Assembly: GCF_036059255.1 (NCBI RefSeq)
Contig: NZ_CP107947.1
Location: 2,108,001-2,172,000 of the forward strand
Source: Micromonospora sp. NBC_00389
Lineage (GTDB): Bacteria; Actinomycetota; Actinomycetes; Mycobacteriales; Micromonosporaceae
Length of the DNA stretch: 64,000 nt
Direction of reading: 5' to 3'
Numbering within the stretch: position 1 is the first letter of the stretch; each line of letters opens with the position of its first letter. The translations under genes were made by a program, and so were the position numbers. The notes beneath the pieces were generated by a model. It saw only the letters and a program-made list of their open reading frames with translations. It searched no databases and was not told the origin of the DNA. Positions 43,133 to 51,638 of this stretch are shown here, in pieces.

Positions 43133-44616
43133 CCGAAAACCTGGCCGTCCGGCAGGACGTCACCCTCACCCCGGATCCACGCCGGGTCATCGTCAAGCTC
43201 TTCGTCCCGGGTGAGGACGCCGCGGTGGTACGCACCCGCGCGCGGGCGCTCATCGACCGCGTCGCGCACCTCGACGACGAGGAGACCGGCCGGCTCCTGC
43301 GGGACACCTTCGACCGTTTCGGCAGCCGGCACCGCGATCTGGCCGGCACGTTCCACCACCACTACGACCTCGTCCGGCACCGTGCCGCCCGGGCCGGGGA
43401 TCTCTCCCCGACCAGCCGGCTCCTGGTCGGCGCCTACTTCAGCCACGAGTACGCCGTCGAGTCCGCCGCCCTGTGCAACCCGTCCATGGTGGCCCACCCC
43501 GACCAGACCGAGTTGGGCACCGGCCAGCTGCGCGTCGCGGTCAGCCTGCGCCAGATCGGCGAGGGCCACCTGTCGTCCATCGGGTTCGCCACCGCGGTCC
43601 TCGGACCCGGGTGCCGGCTCGCCGTCGCCGACCGTCCCGGCCCACTGGTCGTCGGGCAGCGGATGGGCGTACGGCACCGCCGGGACCTGCTCGCCGCCGG
43701 CCTGGCCGAGGAGGACTACGACAACGAGGTCACCGCCACTGTGCTGGACGCCCTGCCCGACCGGTACGACGAGGCCACCTTCGAGCGGGTGCTCGGCAAC
43801 CTGCCAGCGGACCTGCTCTCCCGCGCCTCCGGAATGGGGACCCTCGAACAACTGCGTCGCACCAACGCCGACAGCTACGCCACCGCGTTCCCCGCCGACA
43901 CGGCCCTGCACCAACGGGTGCTCTGGCCGGCCACGGCGGTGGAGAGCAACGGCATGGAGGACGCCCGGTTCGTCAGGTTCGAGGACGAGTCCGGACCGAT
44001 GTACCGGGCCACCTACACCGCCTACGACGGCCGGAGTATCGCCACCCGCGCGCTGGTCAGCAACGACCTGCGCCGTTTCGAGATGACCCCGATGCGCGGC
44101 CCGGGCGCCCGTAACAAGGGGATCGCGCTGTTTCCGCGTACCGTCGGCGGCCGGCACCTGGCACTGTGCCGCGCCGACGGCGAGACCATCGGTCTGACGG
44201 GCCTGGACGGCGACAACCGGTGGCAGCCCCCGGTCCCGCTGCATTCCCCCCGAGACAGCTGGGAGTTGATCCAGGTCGGCAACTGTGGATCTCCCATCGA
44301 AACCGAGGCCGGCTGGCTTGTGCTCACCCACGGTGTCGGCCCGATGCGCCGCTACGCGATCGGCGCGCTCCTGCTCGACCTGCACCGGCCGGAACGGGTC
44401 ATCGGGCGGCTTCCCGGTGTGCTCCTGTCACCCGACGATGCCGACCGGGACGGGTACGTGCCCAACGTCGTCTACTCCTGCGGGGGGCTCATCCACGACG
44501 GCGAGCTGTGGCTGCCGTACGGGGCCAGCGACACCCGGGTCGGATTCGCCACCGTGCCGGTCGCCGCCCTCCTGGCCACGATGGTGGAATCCGGTGCGCG
44601 GCGGCACGGCGCCTGA
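43129..44616 (+). CDS. GH130 family mannoside phosphorylase/mannosidase
   Basis: A 495-residue five-bladed propeller of family GH130. The N-terminal 100 residues are a helical extension; the blades include SAALCNPSMVAHPDQ, SSIGFATAV, NGMEDARFVRF (the aspartate here, about residue 281, is the expected catalytic acid), RNKGIALFPR, SPIETEAGWLVLTHGVGPMRRYAIGA and VVYSCGGLIHDGELWLPYGASD. GH130 enzymes act on beta-mannosides, many as phosphorylases; which applies here depends on basic residues I cannot place with certainty. It is the last gene of the cluster. Confidence 0.88.
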   Translation: MTENLAVRQDVTLTPDPRRVIVKLFVPGEDAAVVRTRARALIDRVAHLDDEETGRLLRDTFDRFGSRHRDLAGTFHHHYDLVRHRAARAGDLSPTSRLLVGAYFSHEYAVESAALCNPSMVAHPDQTELGTGQLRVAVSLRQIGEGHLSSIGFATAVLGPGCRLAVADRPGPLVVGQRMGVRHRRDLLAAGLAEEDYDNEVTATVLDALPDRYDEATFERVLGNLPADLLSRASGMGTLEQLRRTNADSYATAFPADTALHQRVLWPATAVESNGMEDARFVRFEDESGPMYRATYTAYDGRSIATRALVSNDLRRFEMTPMRGPGARNKGIALFPRTVGGRHLALCRADGETIGLTGLDGDNRWQPPVPLHSPRDSWELIQVGNCGSPIETEAGWLVLTHGVGPMRRYAIGALLLDLHRPERVIGRLPGVLLSPDDADRDGYVPNVVYSCGGLIHDGELWLPYGASDTRVGFATVPVAALLATMVESGARRHGA

Positions 44617-44646
44617 GAGGCCACTGGTCGCGCTCAACACGTCCGG

Positions 44647-44676
44647 CTCCTGAGCAACGGCCTCCTGAGCAACGGC
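44647..44676 (+). repeat. Tandem 15-bp direct repeat
   Basis: CTCCTGAGCAACGGC occurs twice in direct succession (44647-44661, 44662-44676) just after the GH130 gene. Non-coding; likely replication slippage. Confidence 0.75.
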
Positions 44677-44703
44677 GAGTGGGATTTTGCACCCGCAGTG
44701 CAC

Positions 44704-44738
44704 TTGTCTCCGTTTCGGGGGCTGTCTAGCGTCAGACC
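44704..44738 (+). promoter_or_regulatory. Leaderless promoter of the DUF2855 gene
   Basis: TTGTCT (44704-44709) and TAGCGT (44727-44732) form a -35/-10 pair with a 17-base spacer. The -10 ends six bases before ATG 44739 and no Shine-Dalgarno precedes it, so the transcript should start at the ATG. Confidence 0.55.
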
Positions 44739-45806
44739 ATGGCTGACTCGTGGACATTCGCCGTGGCCCGTGACGACCTCGGTCGGAGCACGCTCGTCGA
44801 GGGCGCGACGCCGGCTCTGTCCGACGGCGAGGTGCTGTTACGCGTGGACCGCGTCGGCCTCACCGCCAACAATGTGACCTACGCGGTGCTCGGTGACTCG
44901 ATGCGTTACTGGCAGTTCTTCCCGCCGGACCCGCGCGGGCTCGGGCGGGAGTGGGGGCTGCCGCCGTTGTGGGGCTTCGCCGAGGTGATCGCGTCGCGGG
45001 TTCCGGAGGTCGCGGCGGGGCTGCGGGTCTACGGCTACCTCCCGCCAGCCGGTCACCTGGTGGTGCGGCCGGACCGAGTGGACGAGTCCGGGTTCCGCGA
45101 CGCGAGCGCGCACCGGGCGGGGCTGCCCTCGCCGTACAACGTCTACCGGTCGACCACCGGCGACCCGGCGTACCGGGCGGACCAGGAGGACCTGCTGATC
45201 CTGTTCCGGCCGCTGTTCTTCACCTCCTTCATGCTGGCCGATCAGATCGTCGACAACGACTTCTACAGCGCGGCGTCGCTGGTGCTGTCATCGGCGTCCA
45301 GTAAGACCGCCTATGCCGCCGCGTTCGAACTACACGGTCGTGGCCCCCGCCTGGTCGGGCTCACCTCACCCGGCAACCTCGCCTTCACGCGGTCACTCGG
45401 CTGCTACGACGAGGTCGTTGCCTACCATGACATCGGCGTCCTGGACGCGGTCCCGACCGTCTATCTCGACCTGTCCGGCGCGTCCTCGACCCGAGCCGCT
45501 CTGCGCGGGCACCTCGGCGATCAGCTCGTCCGGGACATCGCGGTCGGGCTGACCAACCAGACGCCGAACGCCGACGCCGCCGAGGAGGTGTTCTTCGCAC
45601 CGGTTCAGATGCGCAAGCGCAGCCTGGACTGGGGCCGCGAAGGGCTCGACCAACGGTTCACCGAGGCCTGGCGACGGTTCACCGGCGTGGTGAGCGGGTG
45701 GCTCGACGTCCAGGTCGGTACGGGACCCGAAGCCCTGCAGCACGCGTGGCTCGAGGTCCTCGCGGGTCGTACGCCACCGCGCGTGGGCCACGTCGTCCAG
45801 TTCTGA
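44739..45806 (+). CDS. DUF2855 family protein
   Basis: A 355-residue protein of unknown function that resembles a divergent medium-chain reductase: a GroES-like start (SDGEVLLRVDRVGLTANNVTYAVLG), a conserved YWQFFPPDP segment, RPLFFTSFMLADQIVDND and SSASSKTAYAAAFEL, then a weak Rossmann region (RLVGLTSPGNLAFTRSLGCYDEVVAY). The usual zinc ligands and GxGxxG are absent, so it may not use NAD(P) in the usual way. Single-gene unit. Confidence 0.85.
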   Translation: MADSWTFAVARDDLGRSTLVEGATPALSDGEVLLRVDRVGLTANNVTYAVLGDSMRYWQFFPPDPRGLGREWGLPPLWGFAEVIASRVPEVAAGLRVYGYLPPAGHLVVRPDRVDESGFRDASAHRAGLPSPYNVYRSTTGDPAYRADQEDLLILFRPLFFTSFMLADQIVDNDFYSAASLVLSSASSKTAYAAAFELHGRGPRLVGLTSPGNLAFTRSLGCYDEVVAYHDIGVLDAVPTVYLDLSGASSTRAALRGHLGDQLVRDIAVGLTNQTPNADAAEEVFFAPVQMRKRSLDWGREGLDQRFTEAWRRFTGVVSGWLDVQVGTGPEALQHAWLEVLAGRTPPRVGHVVQF

Positions 45807-45844
45807 ACGGCTCATGGCCGACGCGTGCCGGCGGCGGTAGCCGG

Positions 45845-46645
45845 TTACGGGATGATCGCGTCGACGTAGCCGCCGTCGACCCGGACGGCGGCGCCGGTCG
45901 TCGCGGAGGCGAGGGGAGAGGCGAGGTAGGTGACCATGTTGGCGATCTCCTCGGGCTCGATCAGCCGCTGAAGCAGGGACTGCGGCCGGTGCAGCCGCAT
46001 GAACTCCCGCTGCGCCTCATCCCACGGCAGGCTGTCGCCCACGAGTTCGGAGACGAAGTCCTCGACGCCGCCGGTGTGTGTCGGCCCGGCGAGCACCGAG
46101 TTGACGGTCACGCCGGTGCCGGCGGCAGCCTTCGCGAACCCGCGCGAGACGCCGAGCAGGGCCGTCTTGGAGACGCCGTAGTGGATCATTTCGGCCGGGA
46201 TCACGACCGCCGAGTCGCTGGCGATGTACTGCACCCGCCCCCAGCCGCGTTCCATCATCGCGGGCAGGTAGGCGCGGGTCAGCCGGACGCCGGCCAGCAC
46301 GTTCACCTCGAAGTAGCGACGCCACTCGTCATCGGAGATCTCCAGCGCCGGAGTGGGGCCGAAGATGCCGAGGTTGTTGATCAGAATGTCGACGGTGGGC
46401 AGCAGGTCGAGCGCCCGCGCCGTGCCCTCGTCGCTGGACACGTCGGCATCGACCTCGATCACGTCGGCGCCGGGAACCTCGCTGCGCAGCACCACCGCTG
46501 CCCGCTGTACGCCAGCGGCGGTACGGCCGTTGACCGCCACCCGGGCCCCGGCGCGGGCGAGCCCGGTGGCGATGGCGGCACCGATTCCCTGGGTAGAACC
46601 GGTGACCAGCGCGGTCTTTCCGGCAAGATCGATGTGGACGGTCAT
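45845..46645 (-). CDS. SDR family oxidoreductase
   Basis: A 266-residue classical SDR: TGSTQGIGAAIATGLA cofactor loop, ILINNLGIFGP, serine in QYIASDSAVVIP and Y-x3-K in IHYGVSKTALLGVSRG. The region after the active site (GPTHTGGVEDFVSELVGDSLPWDEAQREF) is longer than average and forms the substrate lid. I chose ATG 46645 because AGGAC lies seven bases upstream; 46666 adds seven residues. Substrate unknown. It converges on the DUF2855 gene. Confidence 0.88.
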   Translation of the reverse strand: MTVHIDLAGKTALVTGSTQGIGAAIATGLARAGARVAVNGRTAAGVQRAAVVLRSEVPGADVIEVDADVSSDEGTARALDLLPTVDILINNLGIFGPTPALEISDDEWRRYFEVNVLAGVRLTRAYLPAMMERGWGRVQYIASDSAVVIPAEMIHYGVSKTALLGVSRGFAKAAAGTGVTVNSVLAGPTHTGGVEDFVSELVGDSLPWDEAQREFMRLHRPQSLLQRLIEPEEIANMVTYLASPLASATTGAAVRVDGGYVDAIIP

Positions 46646-46728
46646 GGTTGTCCTGTTCGTTGGCACTTCCCGGCGGCCCCGGGTAGGGGGACCGCCTCCG
46701 GCAACCTTGACCGTAACGGTGCCGGTGG

Positions 46729-47535
46729 TCAGAAGGCGTTGTCGTCGGAGAGGTGGCGGCGCAGAGCGGCCAACGATCGGGTGATCAGCCGGGAGACGTG
46801 CATCTGTGAGACGCCGATCCGGTCGGCGATCTGGGCCTGGGTCAGGTTGCCGTGAAAGCGCAGACTCAGGATCTCGCGCTCGCGTTCCGGCAGCGTGGCG
46901 AGGGCGGGGCCGAGGGCGACGCGGATCTCGACGCGGTCCATTTCGTGGTCGTCGGCGCCGAGGGTGTCCCCGAGCTCCCGGTTGCCGTCGACACCGACCG
47001 GGGTGGACAGTGAGGTGGCCCGGTAGGCGCGGGCGCCTTCCAGTCCTTCCAGCACGGTCTCCTCGGACAGCTCGAGGTAGGTCGCGATGTCGGCCACGGT
47101 CGGCGAGCGGCCCAACGTGTGGGTCAGGGTGCTGTTCGCCGCGCTGATCGACAGGCGCAGTTCCTGCAGGCGGCGGGGCACCCGCACGGCCCAGGTGCGG
47201 TCGCGGAAGTACCGCTTGATCTCGCCGATGATGGTCGGGATGGCGTACCCGGTGAAGTCGACGCCCCGGGTGGAGTCAAAGTGGTCGACGGCCTTGATGA
47301 GACCGAGTGCGGCGGTCTGGGCCAGGTCCTCGTCGGCTGCGCCGCGTCCGGAGTAACGGCGCGCCAGGTGGCGGGCGAGCGGCAACCACGCCTCGATGGT
47401 GCGGTCCCGCAGTGCCGGGCGGCGGGGGTCGTCGGCGCGCATCGCGGCCATCGCGACCAGCAGTTCATCCCCGCTGTGGACCGCGCTACGTTGGCTGACG
47501 CGCGTGCTGGTCGCCGGTTCGAAGGTAGTGACCAT
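46729..47535 (-). CDS. SigB/SigF-family RNA polymerase sigma factor
   Basis: A 268-residue group 3 sigma factor. Region 2 holds DEDLAQTAALGLIKAVDHFDSTRG and YAIPTIIGEIKRYFRDRTWAVRVPRR (about 70-125); region 3 follows; region 4 ends with LPEREREILSLRFHGNLTQAQIADRIGVSQMHVSRLI (about 215-252). These factors govern stress or developmental regulons and are usually held by an anti-sigma kinase, which is not encoded here. ATG 47535 is preceded by GGAAGGA. Confidence 0.92.
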   Translation of the reverse strand: MVTTFEPATSTRVSQRSAVHSGDELLVAMAAMRADDPRRPALRDRTIEAWLPLARHLARRYSGRGAADEDLAQTAALGLIKAVDHFDSTRGVDFTGYAIPTIIGEIKRYFRDRTWAVRVPRRLQELRLSISAANSTLTHTLGRSPTVADIATYLELSEETVLEGLEGARAYRATSLSTPVGVDGNRELGDTLGADDHEMDRVEIRVALGPALATLPEREREILSLRFHGNLTQAQIADRIGVSQMHVSRLITRSLAALRRHLSDDNAF

Positions 47536-47693
47536 GGGATGGTCCTTCCCGCATGTGCCCGTCGATCGGGTCGACCGGAAGATCTCCGAACCGGCTGTCA
47601 CCGGAGCGCACGGACGGGCGGGGTGCGCTGTCGCAAGGCCACGAGCACGGGCCTCGCCACCGCGTCATGTCGTTCCACTTGATGGGCGGAACG

Positions 47694-47699
47694 ATACCC
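47694..47699 (-). promoter_or_regulatory. SigF/SigB-type -10 element upstream of the sigma gene
   Basis: On the minus strand GGGTAT lies about 160 bp before the sigma start, with GGCTA about 18 bases further upstream as a weak -35. GGGTAT is the typical -10 of SigF/SigB promoters, so the gene may be autoregulated. The spacing is longer than ideal. Confidence 0.35.
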
Positions 47700-47783
47700 G
47701 AAAGAGTGACTTATTACTAGCCGAAAGTAGGATGGCCGCCTGGCAGACGGACTATGCCGTGGAGCGGCGGTAGTCCCGCCAGA

Positions 47784-47969
47784 TCAGTCGCGCTGATCCG
47801 GGTTGTCGCCGGCCTGTGCGGTCGGCCGGCTCGCGTTCACCGCGAACGGGTGGCGCAGTCGCCGCATGGCCTCCTCGCTGCCGTCGAAGGTCACGCCCGG
47901 GTCGTCGAGCCCGTCGGCGCTCGCGGTGGCGAGAAACAACGCCGGTCGATCACTGTTGTTCGAAGTCAT
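47784..47969 (-). CDS. 61-residue hypothetical protein
   Basis: A small acidic protein starting MTSNNSDRPALFLATASADG with a middle segment GVTFDGSEEAMRRLRHPFAV and a polar tail. AGGACC precedes the ATG at a normal distance and codon use is typical, so I think it is real. No family is recognised. It lies upstream of the sigma gene on the same strand and could be part of its regulon. Confidence 0.5.
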   Translation of the reverse strand: MTSNNSDRPALFLATASADGLDDPGVTFDGSEEAMRRLRHPFAVNASRPTAQAGDNPDQRD

Positions 47970-48318
47970 GAAAGGGTCCTGTCTTCAGCAGAGGGGGTGC
48001 ACCCGGGCCGTCGGCAATTCCTGCCGCACAACCTCGCGATAAACCCGGCGCTCACTCTGGCGCCAGAGCACGGTGTCTCGATCGCGGGCGAGCGCCCGGC
48101 GACACCTACACACGCACCATACCCGGCGTCGCCGTCGACCATGCGCCGCCATCGGGAGCCATCCACATCCGCCCTGACTCGCACCCGGGCGGTAGGTGGC
48201 CGACAGTTGTCTCTGGAGAATTCCGTAATCCGACCCGCCGCCACCGGTCTCCGATCAAGAGGGTGTCCGCGCGCACAGCGCTAGCGCCCTGACGATGAGC
48301 GCAGAAGGAGTGAGACCC
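47970..48318. other. Intergenic region before the sigma-glycosidase fusion
   Basis: This 349-bp stretch has no supported gene. It must hold the promoters of the divergent 61-residue protein and of the fusion gene, but I could not assign boxes with confidence. AAGGAG lies nine bases before ATG 48319. Confidence 0.4.
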
Positions 48319-50207
48319 ATGTCGTCAACCGGTCGAGGACAACCCGACACCGGGTTGGTCGTCGCGGCCCGACAGGGCGACCAGCGCGCTCTCAATGACG
48401 TCGTAGCGGCCTCCCTCCCGTTGGTCTACAACATCGTCGGCCGGGCGCTCCGCGGCCACGCCGACGTCGACGACGTGGTCCAGGAGACATTGGTACGGGT
48501 GGTCCGGCACCTGCCCGCGCTCAACGACCCGGCAGCCTTCCGGTCCTGGCTGGTGGCGATCACCATCCGTCAGGTGCGTGACTGGGAGCAGCGCCGACGG
48601 GTCGCACTCAACCGCGACGCCGGGCTCGATGCGATCCACAACGTGCCCGACCCGGCCTCCGACTTCGCGGCGATCACCATCCTCCGGCTCGGTCTCACCG
48701 ACCAACGACGCGAGGTCGCCGAGGCGACCCGCGGCTCGACCCGGACGACCAGGAACTGCTGTCGCTCTGGTGGCTGGAGGAGACCGGCGTGCTCGCGCGG
48801 ACCGAGGTCGCCGATGCGCTCGCGCTCTCCCCAGGCCACGTCGCCGTGCGGATCCACCGGATGAAGGAACAGATCCAGAGTGCGCGGGCCGTCGTCCGCG
48901 CGCTACGGACCCGCCCCGGCTGCCCGGACCTGCGGGCCGCGGCCGTCGGGTGGGACGGCACCCCCAATCCACTGTGGCGCAAACGACTGGCCCGGCACGT
49001 CCGGGACTGCGCGTCCTGCGGGCGCCTGGGCACCGGCCTGGTGCCGATCGACCGGCTGCTCGCCGGTCTGTCGCTGCTGCCGCTGCCGGCCAGCCTCAGC
49101 GCCCACTTCCCGAGCGCGGCCCTTCCCCCGGCCGCCTCGCAGGCCGTCGGGTACCACCCCCCGGACCCGACGGCCGGGCACACCGCCGGGACGACCCCAC
49201 CCGGCGGTGTGCCCGCCGACATCGGCAGCGGACAGGGCATCGCCAACCTGGCGGTGAACCGGCCCCGCGGCCTGCTTCCGGCGCTGGTCGGTGGCGCCGC
49301 AGCCGTCATCCTCGCCCTCACCGCGTTGGTGGTGATCCGACCGGACGATCCGCCCGCACCCTCGTGGGCCGTCCCGCCCGCCGTGACACCTGCCGCCGTC
49401 CCATCCCCGAGCGGCGCGCCGTCACCGAGTGCGCGACCGTCGTCGAGGGCGCCGGCCGCACCGGCGGTCAGTTCGACGAGGAAGGGCGTCGGGGTGTGGA
49501 ACTTCGCCGGGGTCAGCCAGGCGTTGGCGAACTCGAAGGCCGGCTGGTACTACACCTGGGGCACCCAGCGCCCAGGGATCAGCAGTCCGCAGGGTGCGAC
49601 ATTCGTACCGATGATCCGCGGCGCGGAGAATGTCACCGCCGCCGATCTGGCCCGGGCCAGGGCGGCCGGGCCGTACCTGCTCACGTTCAACGAACCGGAC
49701 CTGCCCGAGCAGGCGAACATGACCGTCGAGCGGGCGCTGGACCTGTGGCCGCAGTTGATGGCGACCGGAAGCAGGCTGGGCAGCCCGGCGGTCGCCTGGG
49801 GCGGGGCCGACCCGCAGGGCTGGCTCGACAGGTTCATGACCGGCGCGACCACCCGCGGCCACCGGGTCGACTTCATCACCCTGCACTGGTTCGGTGCCGA
49901 GTTCACCACCGCCACCGCGGTGAACCAACTCAAGCAGTACCTGCAGGCCGTGTACCAGCGGTACAAGAAGCCGATCTGGCTGACCGAGTTCGCGCTGATC
50001 CGCTTCGACGGCGGGCGCCAGCAGTTTCCCAGTCAGGAGCAACAGGCGGCCTTCCTCACCGCGGCCACCAGCATGCTGGGCCAACTCTCCTACGTGCAGC
50101 GCTACGCCTGGTTCGGCCTACCCGCCACCGACAAGGACCGGTCCGGGCTGTTCAGCGACGGCACCGAGGCGACCCTGGTCGGACGCGCGTTCCAGGCCGC
50201 CCGCTGA
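48319..50207 (+). CDS. ECF sigma - zinc-finger anti-sigma - TM - glycosidase fusion (apparent -1 frameshift)
   Basis: Read with one frame correction this is a protein of about 629 residues. Sigma region 2 (about 20-115) includes DVDDVVQETLVRVVRHLPAL; region 4 (about 140-200) includes LARTEVADALALSPGHVAVRIHR; next comes H-x3-C-x2-C (RHVRDCASC, about 226) as in zinc-binding anti-sigma domains; one membrane helix (LLPALVGGAAAVILALTALV, about 318-340); a Pro/Ser linker; and a GH128/Asl1-like domain (about 395-628) with glutamates in LLTFNEPDLPEQ and IWLTEFALI. The frame changes between about 48729 and 48740, where CGCGG stands in place of an expected CGCCGG. Sigma part inside, sugar domain outside. 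Truncated product unless corrected. Confidence 0.75.
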
Positions 50208-50218
50208 GCAGCCGACGG

Positions 50219-50779
50219 TCAGGCCGACGTCGGGTGGTTCGACTCAAACCGGGCGCGCGTCAGGAACGCGAGTTGGGCACGCTTGTCCGGCATGTCGATC
50301 TCGGACCCGAAGGTGAAGCCCTCGCTCTCCAGCCGGCGTAGCGCGAGGTGGTTGCGGACGTCCGGCTCGACCACGATCCGCTGGGCAGCGGGGTCACGGA
50401 ACAGGAAGCGGGCGAGGGCGGGGCCGACGGCGCTGGTGATGCCCTGGGCGAGGCGCCGGTCAGGGCTGAGCAGCAGGTGCATCCCGACATCGCCGGGCCG
50501 CACCGGGTAGCGCTCGCCGACCGGGTCCGCCTCGGGCTGATAGGTCTGGAAGAGGCCGACCGGTTCCGCGTCGATCATGATCAGGTACGCGTGGTGCGTC
50601 GGCAGGCTGTCGACGTACGCGTAGATCTCGCGTACCTCTTCCAGGGTGTGCGACCCCATGCCCCAGAAAGAGTTGCGGGGCCGGGTCACCCAACTGTGCA
50701 GCAGTTCGGCGTGCAGGTCGGGTTGCACGGTTACCAACGACAACTCGCCGAGGCCCGAGATCTTCTCCTGGTATGTCAT
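50219..50779 (-). CDS. IucB/RhbD-like siderophore acetyltransferase (GNAT)
   Basis: A 186-residue GNAT protein of the siderophore-biosynthesis acetyltransferase type: LHSWVTRPRNSFWGMGSHTLEEV (about 32-54), FQTYQPEADPVGERYPVRPGDVGMHLLL, GITSAVGPALARFLF and RIVVEPDVRNHLALRRLESEGFTFGSEIDMPDK, which hold the acetyl-CoA site. Homologues acylate hydroxylysine or similar amines. No N-hydroxylase is in the window. ATG 50779 has AAGGGA upstream. The gene is divergent from the siderophore-interacting protein, with iron boxes between them. Confidence 0.85.
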   Translation of the reverse strand: MTYQEKISGLGELSLVTVQPDLHAELLHSWVTRPRNSFWGMGSHTLEEVREIYAYVDSLPTHHAYLIMIDAEPVGLFQTYQPEADPVGERYPVRPGDVGMHLLLSPDRRLAQGITSAVGPALARFLFRDPAAQRIVVEPDVRNHLALRRLESEGFTFGSEIDMPDKRAQLAFLTRARFESNHPTSA

Positions 50780-50869
50780 GAGGCGCCGTCCCTTGCTGCG
50801 GAGTGGTGAGTGGCTCATCGGTGCGTGGCACCGAGGCGAGAGGAATGCATGTTCCGTCGGGCGCTCAAC

Positions 50870-50888
50870 TTAGGTTACCCTGCCCTAA
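50870..50888. promoter_or_regulatory. Iron box (IdeR/DmdR1 operator)
   Basis: TTAGGTTACCCTGCCCTAA matches the actinobacterial iron-box consensus (TWAGGTWAGSCTWACCTWA) at 16 of 19 positions by my count. It lies between the acetyltransferase and siderophore-interacting-protein genes, 28 bp before the latter's start, so iron-loaded IdeR/DmdR1 should repress both. Confidence 0.82.
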
Positions 50889-50903
50889 TGAAGGCTGACC
50901 TTA
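50885..50903. promoter_or_regulatory. Second, overlapping iron-box-like sequence
   Basis: CTAATGAAGGCTGACCTTA matches the same consensus at about 14 of 19 positions, mainly in its right half. It overlaps the first box by four bases; paired or stacked dimers are common in DtxR-family operators. Confidence 0.5.
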
Positions 50904-50915
50904 CTTGGAGGGTGC

Positions 50916-51638
50916 GTGAAACGGAACTGGGAGGCCCTGGTCCTCAAGGCCATGGGAGGCCGGGACTTTCGGTTGACCGTGCTGGGCACCGAGTCGGTCG
51001 GAGGGCACTACCAGCGGCTGCTCCTGGACGGTGGCGGCCTGCTGGAGGCGTGCGGGGTTCACCCCACCATGTGGATCCGGCTGTGGTTCGACAACGACGG
51101 CCGGGCGCACCAGCGTGCCTACACGTTGGTGGACCCCGACCCGGCCACCGGCCGATTCAGCCTCGAATTCGCCATCCACGACGGCTGCGCCGCCCGCTGG
51201 GCCACCACGGCGCAGGTCGGCGACACCATCGGCGCCACCGTCCAGGGCAGCGCCTACCAACTGCCCGACCCCGCGCCCGAGCACCTCTACCTCGTCGGCG
51301 ACGCGGCGTCTCTGCCAGCGGTGAACAGCCTGCTCGACGCCGGCGCCGACATCCCGGCGACGGTCTGGCTGGAGTACGCCCACGAGGGTGAGAAGGCACT
51401 CGCGCCACGGGCTCGGGCGCACCACGACGTCACCTGGGTGCCCCGGCGCGACGCGGGTCAACACCTGGTCGACGCGGTCTGCGCCACCCTGCCGGCCAGC
51501 GACACCGCCCACTACTGGGTGGCCTGCGAGGCGGCCAGCACCCGCGGCATCATCCGGCACATCCGCCGTACCCTGGGCGTCGACAAGAGCCAGCTGATCT
51601 TCCTCGGCTACTGGAAAGCCGCGAAGGCCGTGGCGTGA
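50916..51638 (+). CDS. Siderophore-interacting protein (FAD/NAD(P)H ferric reductase)
   Basis: A 240-residue ViuB/SIP-family flavoprotein. The FAD-binding part includes RAYTLVDPDPATGRFSLEFAIHD (about 68-90); the pyridine-nucleotide half has YLVGDAASLPAV and YWVACEAASTRGIIRHIRRTLG; LIFLGYWK is the usual C-terminus. It reduces ferric siderophore in the cytoplasm to release iron. GTG 50916 is preceded by GGAGGG. The exporter gene starts inside its stop codon. Confidence 0.92.
   Translation: MKRNWEALVLKAMGGRDFRLTVLGTESVGGHYQRLLLDGGGLLEACGVHPTMWIRLWFDNDGRAHQRAYTLVDPDPATGRFSLEFAIHDGCAARWATTAQVGDTIGATVQGSAYQLPDPAPEHLYLVGDAASLPAVNSLLDAGADIPATVWLEYAHEGEKALAPRARAHHDVTWVPRRDAGQHLVDAVCATLPASDTAHYWVACEAASTRGIIRHIRRTLGVDKSQLIFLGYWKAAKAVA

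Noticed and set aside
48726..48745. Programmed -1 frameshifting signal
   Set aside because: No slippery heptamer is visible; a one-base loss explains the data more simply, so I left programmed shifting only as a possibility.
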